The notes below the pieces were generated by a model that did no database searches, was not told the DNA's origin, and saw only the letters and a list, made by a program, of their open reading frames with translations. Shown in pieces: positions 1-12,258 of a stretch of 64,000 nt of DNA; the stretch's first letter is position 1, and each line of letters starts with the position of its first letter. Made by a program: the position numbers and the translations under genes. This DNA comes from Physcomitrium patens (lineage: Eukaryota; Streptophyta; Bryopsida; Funariales; Funariaceae): assembly GCF_000002425.4 (NCBI RefSeq), contig NC_037264.1, positions 10,089,211 to 10,153,210 of the forward strand, written 5' to 3'.

Positions 1-508
1 GTGCAACAATATCAAGTGAGGATGTAGCATTAAAAAATCCCTACATTTATATTGTAATATGTTTACAATATAACAAAGTGTTGTGTAATATAACAAATGT
101 TTTTTGTAAAATATGTAATATATATGATTGCAAAACTTTTTAGTGTTCTGAATTGGCTAGAATATAATGAGCTGATTTACAACTACAAACAATACACTTA
201 GTTGTTTTAGTTTTAAATTGAAGCAGGCAGTTACATGCTAGGTAATCAGGTTACGATAGCTAATCATCCCTTTACATGGTCAAAAGTTTCAACACTATTT
301 AATTTAAACTCTTAGCGGCTAATCACGCATGATCAAAAAAATTATTCATATTACTATTTCAAAGTCAATGTATAGGCATATACAAGCTCCTCTGAACAAA
401 GTTTGGTATTTAACTCCGTTTTTAGACAAATTATAAATTTATCAAAATCACATCTACATTCGAATTGCTGTTTTAATAATTATTATTAATGGAAATAAGA
501 GGAAATAA
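1..508. other. AT-rich intergenic DNA
   Basis: No coding region or structured RNA is visible. The sequence is AT-rich and ends abruptly at the left edge of the inserted IQD fragment. Confidence 0.5.
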
Positions 509-1546
509 TTCAGATACATGGCTTCCTGAGCTGGAAACGCCTCCAGGACTGGATGGTTCATCGGAGGCCATGCAGCAGTTGGTGTTGCCTGAAGCGCACA
601 GATCAAAGGAAGGAGATAAGAATGGAGCTTTACTGAGTGATAGTTCCAGTTTTGCGCCCTCAGCCAATCGTGAGCATCAATCTGAAGATGTAAGGACACC
701 AAATGGCAAGGACTCAGGCTCAGGTAATCAATCCCACACCGACTGTAGTTGCAACGAGGTCCTGTTTGTGCTCGTGTAGTAGTGCAAATGGGTGCAAGCC
801 TTCTTCTAAGAAGTGCTGTTGCTTTGCATCATGAAGCTATTGAAACTTGCCCACTTACACTCAAGGTTGTTTCTGTCTAGAGGTGGCCAACGGACATACA
901 AGCAACGTTCACCAGGAAAATGGTGACAAGAGAGCCACACCTGTCGAGAAAGCTGGAGAAAACGGAGATAGTCCCATCGCAAGCAAGAGAACCACATGCC
1001 GCTACATGACCGCCACAAAGTCAGCCGTGGCCAAGTTTCGATCAGCTAGCAATCCCAAGACAAGGGCTCCTGACACACCCGAATCACCTGCCGGTGTACA
1101 GAAACGGTATTCTTTTGGGGGTGCAACGTCTGCCAAGGCAGCGGAGAATTCTGCCAAGGGCACCAGTGGCACCAGAAAGTCCAGTTCCTTTCAGGTACTC
1201 CCCACAAATCCCGCAGCATTTCAACACCATGCGATAGTTCTGAACCTAAAACTAACATCATCGAACAACAATGAACAGTGACGCCTACGTTAGTGACAGT
1301 TTCAGTTTTCAAGATAACAACCGCCTCAAGTGATCTGCAGAACCGACGAAGTCCAAGTCCAAAGACAGAGAAACCTCCGAGTGCCGAGGCGGTGGCTGCA
1401 TCACCTGCACGTCGAAATTCGTTAGGAAGTGCGGAAGGCAAGAGGTGGAGAACCTGAAAAGCAGGACCCAGCAGCCCATCCCACGTATTTTCAGTACTTG
1501 GGGTCCACTGCTCACATGCACCAACATCGTTTCCAGTTGATGCAAC
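509..1546 (+). pseudogene. Truncated inverted copy of the IQD gene 3' part
   Basis: This 1,038-bp block is the reverse complement of 37533-38570, with the same length and no net gap. I found two differences: 653 (T here; TTG to TTT, Leu to Phe) and 695 (G here; AGC to AGG, Ser to Arg). It carries the last part of IQD exon 5 (to 723), an intron, exon 6 (881-1194), an intron, exon 7 (1341-1457, stop TGA at 1455-1457) and about 89 bp of 3' UTR. Introns are retained and base-identical where compared, so it was copied as DNA and not through mRNA. It lacks the start codon, the IQ67 domain and a promoter, so it is a gene fragment; transcription from the AT-rich flank cannot be excluded. Its GC content stands out from both flanks, which fits a very recent arrival. 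Confidence 0.93.
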
Positions 1547-4500
1547 CCTCATTTTAACCATTAATTTTTATTCTAATTTGGTTTTAACTTTTGTTGTGAC
1601 AACTTTTATTAGTGCCTTAGATTGTTTTTTGTTTAACATGTGGATCTTTGGATTTCTAAAAAAATAGTGTTTAACTTTGTATTGCCAAATTTTCTTATCT
1701 TCTTATACATATCAAATATCTCTTAATTTTACTGATTGAGATATTATTAAATTTAAGTAAAATATGTCTTACATTTTTATTTGTACAATAAGAAAATTTA
1801 CTTATAAAACAAATACTAAGTACTAAAAATGTATCTAAATTATTCACTATTTTTAATTTTTCTAAAATATTTATTGTGTACAAAATATAAATTTTATTGC
1901 TTTTTTGAAAGACTTTTATATCATAATCCTCTAAATCTTATATCTTTAGAAATTTTTAAGCATAATCTCTAATAAAAATTCTTAATTATTTATCTTTTAT
2001 TTTTTAAACAAAACTCTTGTTTGTTACATGTCCTTATTTTTCCATTTCAATGTCAGATTTTGATCTTTTGTGAAAAATATTATCTCCTAAGTGTTAATTT
2101 TACTGATATTACTATTATTATCATTGTTATAAAAATAAAATCCTTGGCCATAATTATATTATTTTTTTCTAAAATTCCTCATCATGACTTATTTATGGCT
2201 ATACAAAAGTAATAAAATTATTTTTAATATAAATTAAGAATAAAAAAATTGACTTTGTACATAAGTTTTATTCATTAGCTTATAAGCATAAACATAATTA
2301 AAGGACTTAAACTTGAATTATTTCCATGTATATTGGATTTTATCTAATTTTTTTAAATAAACGTATTATAATATAATATTACTTTTTTTAGACTTTTTTA
2401 AGGATTAAAGATATTGAAAAAAATACTTATATAAATAAAAAAAAAATAGAAGTAAATAAAAACAAATATTTCCTCTTTGCTAGAATTTTTTTCCTAAATA
2501 AAGTGAGAAAGCTTTCTATAGACAAATCAAATCTAAAGATGCTTATTATTATAAAGCATGGTTGTAGAATTTTTTTTAAAAGCTATTATAAAAACAAACT
2601 TCTTTTGCACAATGAACTTCTAAATTTGAAATTGTTTTGGAAGCTTTTGTATGATAATCTTGTTAATTTTCACTTTAAAAAATAAAATTAAGGCTATTGT
2701 TAATCTTGTCAATGTCTTTTTTATACTCTAATATTATTTAGTATTTATAAGTACTATATAAGTATATTACGTATTAATTAATTTGTTTATATTCACATCC
2801 TTCACTAATCCAAATAATATATAGACTTGCTAGATTTTTGTTGTATTTCAGTAGATAGCAAGTAATAAAAATTGATAGCATAATATCATTTATTAATCAT
2901 ATTAAAATATTTTAAATTTAGATGTATTAATTTAATATTATTTTAATTTTTAATTCTAAGATTTTTTAATCAAATATATTTTTTATTGTTTTCTTTATAG
3001 TTTTAATGATTATACTAAAGATTTTGTATCTATCTATAATTTTTAAGATTTTAACAATAGATTTCTTTTTGTCATAATTTTTTTCTAAATTTAATAAATT
3101 ATAGTATTAAATTTGATAAAATATTATTTAAATAAATTGATTCAAAGATTAGTAATAACTTCATAACTTAATTAGTCTTCAATTTTATCACAAATATAAA
3201 ACTAATTACAACAAGTAAATATAATTTATTTTTTACTTTTTTTACTTGTATATTTTATGATAGTTTTATTGTCATTAATAGTTTTATTACATCGAAGTTT
3301 TAAATTATCTAAATAGGTACTTTAACAAAACACATCCAAATAAATATGATTGTAGATTTTAAAATATAGTGAATTTCTTCATTGTTTCATGTATAAAAAA
3401 AATGTATAATCTTTTAATTTTTATACATAAAAATAGTATTTTTTATTTATATAATTATTTATTTAAAATATTTTTATTGTTAAACTATTTAGTATTCAAT
3501 GACATTTATAAAATATTATTTCGAAATGGTGACAATAAATATGGATCACAATGATTAAAGAAAAATATTTTGGTTGCCAAATTATGTGTTATTTCTAATT
3601 CTTGCTTTATTCTACAAGGTCAAAGTCCTTAATCTACATTATAACAAAAAATTCAAAATGTACTTGTCCAAAATTTAAATATTCTTTTTAGATCATCTGT
3701 AATGGTATATGTAAATATTCAAAGTGGCTTAGAATTATATAACTAGTATCCATTCAAAACATTTATTTTGTAATTTCTTGTGTTTTATGATAATAAGGTG
3801 CAAATAGATGTAATTGCAGTTGTTTACAAATTTTTCTAATTAAAATATATTATGTTGACTATTTTACCAATAATTTTGTGGAAATTTCTTATATATTTTT
3901 TAAGTTAATATATGTATCATGGTGGACTTGCATGTTATATAATCAAGTTGTTCTTATGGACATTCCAGGAGAAGAGTAGAGAGCAGTGCTATCTATAGCA
4001 CAATGTATGTCTTATTTAGTGGGCACTTTGAATATATTTTAGACAATTTTTGAAAGTTCTTGTTGTCTAGTGTTCAGCTTGGTAGAGTTGTGATTGTAGA
4101 TGTCTGTTGTTTAAGATCCTTGTAGAAGAACTCTATTCTCTATTTGTATCTTTGTATTTGTGATTTTATTATTTATTATTTTCATCAAATAAAAATTTAC
4201 TATTTTGTTCATCAACATAGAGTCAACCATGTAATTTCAAAAACATGTTATAGTTGTAAGTTGTAGTATACCATTGAAAAGATTTTAAATTAATCTTATG
4301 TTATGTGTTAAAGATATAATACAATATTGTTTTAGACTTATCAAATATGGGGGTTATGCTAACGACTTTGTTAGTCATTACATGTTAGATTTTGCAAAAA
4401 TTAAAAAATTAAAAAAAAATCACTCACACAAAATTTAAATTCAAACTACGATATTAGATACAGAACAATGTTACATGTACAAAAATTGACCAGATCACAT
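1547..4500. other. AT-rich intergenic DNA, no gene
   Basis: About 3 kb of AT-rich DNA with only short chance ORFs. The stretch around 3930-4200 is a little richer in G and T and reads like the end of an LTR or a transcript 3' end, but I could not find a partner copy or target duplications, so it stays unassigned. Confidence 0.5.
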
Positions 4501-4624
4501 AGTAAGCGTGTATATATATATATGTATAGAACCAACGAAAGGGCCCCACCACTTTAGAATGAAGCAGCTAAGAATCACACCAAAGTATCAATTCCATTCC
4601 CACACATTCCGAAGAGGCTCAGGT

Positions 4625-4694
4625 GCCACGTGGATGATCGACCCATCATCAGAGGCCACGTGGATGATCGACACATCATCATTTGCCACGTGGA
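4625..4694 (+). promoter_or_regulatory. Triple G-box array, 30-bp period
   Basis: Three copies of GCCACGTGG start at 4625, 4655 and 4685, so the CACGTG cores lie at 4627, 4657 and 4687, exactly 30 bp apart. The first two units share GCCACGTGGATGATCGAC and a CATCATCA tail; the third keeps only the G-box. G-boxes with this flank bind plant bZIP and bHLH factors (established). They lie about 1.3 kb upstream of the GDU-like start codon and at the left edge of its island, so they probably serve that promoter (inference). Confidence 0.7.
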
Positions 4695-4716
4695 AACACA
4701 GCATTGGATTCTTGTA

Positions 4717-4725
4717 ATGACTCAT
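4717..4725 (+). promoter_or_regulatory. GCN4-like bZIP site ATGACTCAT
   Basis: The palindromic TGACTCA core lies 25 bp after the third G-box and also contains ACTCAT, the element used by plant S1-group bZIP factors. Together with the G-boxes it makes a compact bZIP-type cluster. Function is inferred from motif only. Confidence 0.45.
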
Positions 4726-4799
4726 CAGCAGATGACTGGATGAAGTCGATGTGGCTTATTCCATCCAAGGAACCTGTCTTAGGCCCCCACGGTGGCTAA

Positions 4800-6022
4800 T
4801 TATTCAACGCCCATGACCATGATTCGAAGGCTATGGCCATTTCCTTCGTCGATCTCGCGGATTTCGTAGAAGGGGGCTCTCAATTAACGACCAGGTGCAA
4901 ATCGCTCTTGTTTAGTGAGGATTTTGCAAGACTATCTCGGACTCGGTGTTGACTTGCAAATGTAGTCGCTCGAGGTTTTTGAAAGCATGCGTGCGGAAGA
5001 GGTGTTGGAGTTTTGAGAATGGAGCCGCGTGTGGCGAGGGGTTTGTCGCAATTCGGTGCTCGTGGGAAGTGGATTGTGACATTAGGTCTCGAGGATCAAT
5101 TCTGAAGTTCTCGGCGAGGTTTCTGGATGTTTATGGGATCGCGCCTGGTTTGTATCATTCTCCTGCAGGCAAGCTCTCTGAATTTGCACTTAAACCTTTC
5201 TCGTGAGAGCACTTGCTGATTGATCGGAATCTGGCAATACCATTGCATATGTGTCGGACACCTGAATCTTTTGTTCTTGGTTTATTTTTTCGGGGCATGT
5301 CGTACCTCAGTAATGCACACCTGCTTGCTTGCTTGCTGGCTTGGCCTCATTTGCAAGACTGAAAGTAGAAGCAGAGGATTCTCCAATTGTATATGTGCAG
5401 TTGCAGCTTTTTTGTTTTGATATTTTTTGTAACGCATGGAGCGAGTATCACTCTTGTTTGAGGACAGTGATGAATTGGAATGCTCCGGCAATTGATTAGA
5501 GCGACCTATGGAGCTCATCTTTTAAGTCTTGGGCTTCGCTCACCCTTCAGCCATGTTCTACCATCTATGTATTTTGTTTTAATGCATCGCAGTACCAAAG
5601 CAGGTCCTGCACTGCGTCATTGGTTCTTACATCTTGTTCTCATATTTTTAACTTATCACTCAAGTTGCGAAGATAAATACATCTAAGTTGAAAAGAGTTC
5701 TACTGGACCATACACTGCTGCTGAACTGCCCGTTTCAGATCATTGCCATTCATCACGAGCTACAGATGTCACAGACCTTTCTTGAATTTTGTCAAGTGGA
5801 CCTCAATAATCTTTTTCAATTTGATTCAATACTCATTGACTGACCAAACAAAAGATTGTATCCTATCCTCGTTTTTATGGCTCTGTTAAATAATATGATG
5901 ATTGGATTTTGTACTGATTCAGAATCTACATTCAATGGTCTTGATTCACAGATGCAGGACAACAAGAAGCAGGTCATCGGAAAATTTCAACAGTCCCTGC
6001 ACATAAACACAAGATTGTTGAA
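4800..6022 (+). other. Probable promoter and 5' UTR of the GDU-like gene
   Basis: This stretch has genic base composition but no convincing coding exon. A splice acceptor is likely in TTCACAG or ATGCAG at about 5950-5957, shortly before the start codon, so the leader is probably spliced. I could not fix the donor. The frame upstream of 6023 stays open back to about 5950, so a longer N terminus from an upstream exon is possible. Confidence 0.4.
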
Positions 6023-6484
6023 ATGGCGCAGTCTGGGGGAATTAGCGGGCCTAGCAGTGACGACGTTGGGACTTCGAATCCTTCAATCAACCTGCGGGGA
6101 GACTCATCAAGGAATGTACCTATTTATGTACTCTTCTTGATCATGCTCAGTTCCGGGATCTTTACTCTCATCTTCCTTTGGATATGCGTTCAGTATGTGT
6201 ATCACAAAAGGATGGTCAGACAAGCCCTTAGAGACCTAGAACAAATCTTTGTAGTCGAACGTGCTTGGGAAGCAGAGGGCATGGAACGAACACAGCAGGA
6301 AACCCCGTCGCAACCAGATGGAATAACTCCAAATGCACCTAAATTGAGCTCTGATGGCAAAGGTTGCGACAACAAAGTCGAATTGACCTACGTGGTCATG
6401 GCTGGGGAAGACCAGCCAACATTTCTTGCACGACCCCTAAGCACTTCTCAGGAGTCTACTGTGGCTCCAAAGGCTGCCGTATAG
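6023..6484 (+). CDS. GLUTAMINE DUMPER-like single-pass membrane protein
   Basis: The 153-residue ORF starts at an ATG in good context (GAAATGG). Residues 32-60 form one strongly hydrophobic helix, followed by basic residues (HKRMVRQALR). Residues 121-137 read LTYVVMAGEDQPTFLAR. This matches the VIMAG domain of plant GLUTAMINE DUMPER (GDU) proteins, which combine a short N terminus, one membrane helix and a C-terminal V-[IV]-M-A-G-E-D box; the length also fits. GDU proteins modify amino-acid export and work with the RING E3 ligase LOG2 (known for Arabidopsis GDU1). Here the role is inferred from layout and motif. The stretch between helix and VIMAG box (61-118) is longer than I recall for GDU1. 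The coding part is a single exon. Confidence 0.7.
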   Translation: MAQSGGISGPSSDDVGTSNPSINLRGDSSRNVPIYVLFLIMLSSGIFTLIFLWICVQYVYHKRMVRQALRDLEQIFVVERAWEAEGMERTQQETPSQPDGITPNAPKLSSDGKGCDNKVELTYVVMAGEDQPTFLARPLSTSQESTVAPKAAV

Positions 6485-8620
6485 TAATTTACTATTCCTA
6501 GTACTGTAGACAGAATTCATTGTAAACTGAATGTTGGCTCCACCAGGGAGAATCTCGAAAACCCACAGATCCTTTCCACACTTTCAGACCGTAAACATTG
6601 TAGAAAGATATTCGGCATGATGCAACTTCACATTTGGTTATATACTTCCTCAGTGCATCGATTATTCCTCTCCGACCTTAACTTCATTTTGTAATTTACA
6701 CTAGTCACTTCCTCTATGCGTTTGGTTGAAATCTACCTCGATCGAAATTTCAGCAACCAGCGCTACTTGCTCTTCTTTGGAATGCGTCTTGTTGGAAACA
6801 CTTTTACCGTGCTCTATTTCGAATGTGGGGGTTGCATTTGGGATTTCCAAATGCGTCTTCGATGCGAGACCAGTTCAGGCCGATCCTATCCGACTAGATT
6901 ATTACTAGGTCAGTGGACTCTAGGTTCGTTTCGCTCACCTTGACCTGACTAACGCGCGACAGAGATTATGATTGATCATGTTCGGAGTCTGTTCAATCTT
7001 CCCGGCCATACTATGCAAAATCTATCCAGCTTTCAACTGGGATACCAGAAGCGGTGTTGATAAGTCCATGGGCTTGGTGCGTAGACTGGGCATATCAAAG
7101 GGAAATGTGCATCGCAGCGAATCTGGGTCCAAGGAGAGGAGTATTGACCAGGAGTTCCGCCTAAAATTACTCCGGACTGTTGACTGGCCATGGCGAACGG
7201 GAACGTGGTGTCGGAGGAGACCTGTTCCGGTTGTAACTACGTTCTTTCAGGACATATTGTGAAGAAGCGGTGAACATGTTTTGCGAACTTGGTACCGTCG
7301 TGAATGAATATAAACTGTGATGTACGGAAGCTCTGCGATCACGTGATAAGAGTTGTTCACCTTGATAAGCTGCTGAGTTGATGATCTAGTAGCTCTTCTT
7401 ATACCACATTTGGGGTGGCCAACATGAGTCGGCAAAAGAAGCTTGTAAGGTACTGTCTTATGTACATCAGTTCTGGAAGAGGAACCAGCATGGAATCAAC
7501 GTGACAAAAGTAGCGGATGCTTCATTATCAGCTGGCAGGTTTCCAGCTTGATTTCTTTCATTAGGACTCGTCCAGTCTTATGGACCTTGATCCTGGCAAT
7601 GGAGTGTTGAGTGAATATTCTTCTTTATTTATTCTGCTTCTAATTTCATCCAATAATAGCTTCATGGGTTGACTTGGGTGTGCAGATTAAAGCGAAAACC
7701 AATGCTGCACGACTCCTCACACGGAAGGCTTTGTTGAAATTTGCATCTCGTGCAGAAAACCTGCTTTTGTTTCAGCATTCACCTTGTGTTAAAACGGTAG
7801 ATTGCTGTAACAAAAGTTACACTGCGTGTTTAAAGACTTCGAGACTTGGATATTTGCACACAGAAAGGGAAAAAAATGGTCTGATTTTGTACGACAGGTG
7901 ACAGAGCTAACAGAGCTATTTTTACTCCAAGTATGGAGGATATTTTTTTTCATTGTATTTAGGTAGAACTGGCCGACATTTTGCTTTCATGCTTAGGAAG
8001 CGCCGAGGACTCCCATCAGCGGTACCCTGTCAATGACAACATCAAGTTGCTGGATCCAATCATGAAGATGCTGGGCAGTTCTCATATCATGTGATCACCG
8101 CGTCCGAAGAGAAGCACTCTTGGAAGTACTGCACACTGTAGCCACTCCGAGATCCTGACAATTCGCACGTCGGGGTCTCACTGGACAACTTTAGGAACCG
8201 TTGACGGAAGCAGCTCAAGCAAAGATTTATATACAGAACATTGGGTATGCGACAACGAACCATGTGCTAGTTAAGCGTCTGCCCTCTGGATGTACTTTGT
8301 TTCAAATATGTGTTTTGAAACCTAACGCTGCGACTTGAATGCTTCTATATGTGTTCTAACCCAGATAGTAATATGCTAACTTTTGGTCTCTAGATGATGA
8401 ATGTATTGAACACTAACTGCACTTCTTAGAATCTGTCAGGCGAAACTTTACACTCATTTTCGTTGTTCCAATAGGTGAAACCTGCTGATTTTTCTCTTCA
8501 TTCTAGACAGAGGGGAAAGATACGTTGAGTGGTGTTTTGGCATGCATTGCTTCTTCACTCACAAGCGTCAACTCATCCAATCAACACACCAGCACTTAAG
8601 AATCGGTAACAAGGCGCTAT

Positions 8621-8760
8621 GTCCATATGGCTCAGTGGCCTAGTGGTATGCAACTTTTTGACACCTGCAAATATCTTGAATGTTTCAGATCCTTAATAAG
8701 CGGCAGGAATTCAATCCCCTGAAGTCAGGATTGGATTCACAGTGGATCTTCAATTTACAA
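8621..8760 (+). repeat. Possible tRNA-derived (SINE-like) segment
   Basis: TGGCTCAGTGG at 8628-8638 is a good match to a pol III A box. GAATTCAATCC at 8707-8717 is a near match to a B box. The spacing is longer than in a tRNA and no cloverleaf folds, so a decayed tRNA gene or SINE head is more likely than a working tRNA. Confidence 0.28.
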
Positions 8761-9751
8761 TAATCTAAACAATCATGCGAAAGAGACGATTAATGCGAAT
8801 GATCCGAGCTCAGCATCGTCCCCGTAGGTTGTAGGTTATTGGCTTCAAGTATTCCTGTCCTAAATCCTGTCCGGTTGTAAACTCCGTAAAATAACCATTT
8901 CATTCTAGAAGAGAAGGCAGCGAGTTGAGGAACAGGGAGAGCTTAGCCCGAACTGCTCTATCGGTATTAGTATGTGTTTTCAACGGAGTGTTAACGTTCA
9001 TATCATACAATGAGGATGGTCTGCATGGATGGCTGAGTGAAAGGAGAGGCTCTCAAAGATAACAGTGAATGCTGTTTCGCTTCTGCCAAACAGAAACACC
9101 AAGCTACCCCACAGTCTGTTTACTGTATCACTTCGCGCCTCGGCTTGTCTTTACATGTGAAAGCAACATCAGAGCAGCTCTGCACCATGAGTTGAGACTT
9201 GTGAAGTGAAGAGCAATCCTAGAGTCTTCACAAAAAAAGTCCAAGTGAAACCTGGACTGTCATTTTTTAATAGAAAATCCGCGATTATTTTAAACACTGG
9301 AAACGAGGATCGACCAACTCAGGCCAAGAAAGCACACGATTGGATCAACACCAATGCACCCAACGACACATTGCTTGTCTGATTACCTCAATAGCTGTGA
9401 GTATCAGAGAACCTTACCAAAGTCAACCACGATCACTAGGCGTCAGATGAGCGGAACAACTTTCGATCGATCCACGATTCCACCCCTGCAGTGGGTGGTG
9501 AAGCACAGACCAAGTCCCTTTTCCGAATTATTACGGGCAATCGCAATCCAACACCAGGGCAAATTGCAAAACCAAAGCAATCCGGCGTCACATGCGCTAC
9601 CTGCAGGCACTGCAAAAAACAAAAGTGTTTTCTGAAGCCACAACTAGAAATATTTAGCACAACATCAATCTATCACTTCGCAAATATTTTTGAGTACTCG
9701 TGAGCAGCTGCACTATATCACACTTTTTAATACGTGAGGGTGTAATTTCAG

Positions 9752-9840
9752 CACGCAGATGTGGACGGATCGAACCCCAGATCTGACATCTGATGCAGAT
9801 CTCTGGTAGTTGATGGTGTAAATGCATGTTGACTGTCTGT
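9752..9840 (-). repeat. Possible tRNA-like B-box remnant
   Basis: On the minus strand the sequence GGGGTTCGATCCGTCC fits the B box GWTCRANNC. No convincing A box or paired acceptor stem was found, so this is at best a tRNA or SINE remnant. Confidence 0.22.
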
Positions 9841-12213
9841 ATTCCAAAGTAAGATAGAAAGAATTATAAAACTTGCAAATCCATTTGGTTTGGCCATACC
9901 ACTACTAGTGAGCTTTTGCAAAGACATCGCAAACTCGTGGACGATCTAAATTAGAGATGACAAGATGCCGTGTCAATGTGACTGGTTGACTAGGAAAAGA
10001 CATGTTTGTACATCCACCACCAAGATAGCATCTTTGTGGATATTTTATTTGTTTTAACTATTTATAATTTATGGATTTTAATATTCTTCTTTAATTTAAT
10101 GACATTGGAATGGTTTTGAAACCTTTTGTAATTTTCTTTTCTACTTTTTCTCTCTTCAAAATGCTTTTTGATATATTTTCAAAGTTTTTTTTGAGTGTTA
10201 ACATTAAGGGATCCTTAATATTATTTTATGTGAGTGTTCCATTGTTACTATTATGTTGCATAAATATTGATAGAACGTCTTACTATTTTGTTGCAATAAG
10301 TTCTAGAGAACTGGTATTTTTCTAAAAGGTTTCATTTATAATTAAAAATATAATGCCATTTTATTATTTTTTAAATTTGCGCATAATATTTATTCATGTA
10401 ACAGCTACTATAATAGCCAAAACTTCAGATTTTTTGATAGCCACTCTTTTATGATGTAGTGTTAGTTTTTTTATGATACAGTACACAAATATTATTGATT
10501 TTTTTTTTTTTTTCAAAATACTAAACTAATGATCAAAATTGTGCCCAAATAAGTCTACATTAAAAGAGTTTAGTTCTGTAATCTAACTCGTATCTAATTC
10601 ACTATTTTTTTGTACTTAAAATTTACATCTAGATTTAAGAAAATATATTATATTTACTCAACAAAAACTTCCTTTTAATTTAATATAATCTTATTATAAT
10701 CTTTTGATTTATTTTAATTTAATATAATATATTTTCTTATTTATATCTTTTTTATATTTTCAATTATAATCTTTTATATATTTTCAATTATAATCATTTT
10801 TTTATTTTTTTTATTTTCTTACTATAATGAGTTTGACAACACTTGCAAATATCTCTTTAAGAAAATCTTACAAGTTACAATAGTTAATTATGTGTTTGTT
10901 AATTTTATTTCTTTCAATTTTTTCCCAATGCATTGTATTTTTAATACAATACTTAAAATAGTGAATTTTAGAAGAAAATTTACCTTTCAAATCTTATTTT
11001 ATTATTGATAATTTAAATTAACTTTTTCTTGTGATTATTTTTCATTCTAATTTTATGATTTTATATAATTTTTTAAAAGAATGTATATAATTATGATATT
11101 TTTTTAATATCCTTGAAATATTTTTTTTAATCTTTTTAACTCTTTCAAAAAGATAACACACTTCTGCTGAAATACTGAAATTTATTTTAATATTGTTGTT
11201 CTGTTTCTACAACGTTGACTTTCATTATCAATTTGAATTTTTCTTTTTATATATTTACATCAATTTCCTTGGTTATTTAAAACTTGAGCTTTTCTTGATT
11301 AATGTGCATCATTATTTGAAAATTATAAATATTTATAGAAAAAAATTAAAAATAGATCTATCTCGACTCTATATCCTAGAAACTATTTGCATATTCTTTG
11401 ACATATGAAAATAAAAAAATTATCTAAAATTGAAATTAAAATTAAAAAATTAGGTGCAAACTAATATAAATTTATGTATTGGTATTGAGTTTTACTTGTT
11501 AAAATATTTATTCTTGAATATTAAATTAAAATAATAAAACTCACACTTATGCTAGTATAAATCCTAATAATAGATATACATTATCTATATTATTTAATTC
11601 TCATTTTTATAAAACTAAAATTTTAAAAGTACCCAAAGCTGTTAATTATTATTTATTAAACCAAAAATATTTTATTATCTAAAATCACTAAGTTATTTGA
11701 TCAAAATTAGATGTTTAAGTTTACATGTATTTTAATTATTAAAATTAATATCATATTATCATATGAGTAGAAAAATATATGGCTACATTTAGTAAAGTGG
11801 TGGTTTAGCAAAGATATATCTTTATTGGAATTTACTGATTGTCAAATTGAAATATAAAATTACTTAAGGAATAAAGAAAGACCTATGAAATTAATACTTT
11901 TAAAACAATGACTAATATTAAAGCACTAATACAAGCAATGTTGCCACATTAATTTCTTATTATATTTTTGTAATATAACACATTAAAGAATACCTATTAA
12001 ATATAATATAAAAAAATTTAGAATTTATATTAAAAAATTAGTCCTTTTTTTTGTTTTCATCTTCTTGTTTTAAAACATTGTAGAATCTTTCCAAAAAACT
12101 TTTCACTTAAAAACTTATTTTCAACAATCACATGTCTTTTAATATTTTTTAAGTATTTATTATTTAGCACAATTTTAATTTATGTAGTTTACTATTTTTA
12201 TCGCTTCTTACAC

Positions 12214-12216
<3 letters not shown>

Positions 12217-12253
<37 letters not shown>
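12217..12253. repeat. (TA)n microsatellite
   Basis: Uninterrupted TA dinucleotide run, directly visible. Confidence 0.95.

Positions 12254-12258
<5 letters not shown>

Larger units (their letters stand above)
6485..9900. other. Genic-composition intergenic region, no supported gene
   Basis: About 3.4 kb downstream of the GDU-like gene keep island-like base composition. ORFs are short (under about 100 codons) and show no recognisable domain. It may hold 3' UTR, a non-coding transcript or decayed repeats. Two tRNA-promoter-like segments are listed separately. Confidence 0.4.

Noticed and set aside
9354-9703. Overlapping 66-93 codon ORFs on both strands
   Set aside because: No domain or codon signal; they overlap each other and have no convincing gene context.
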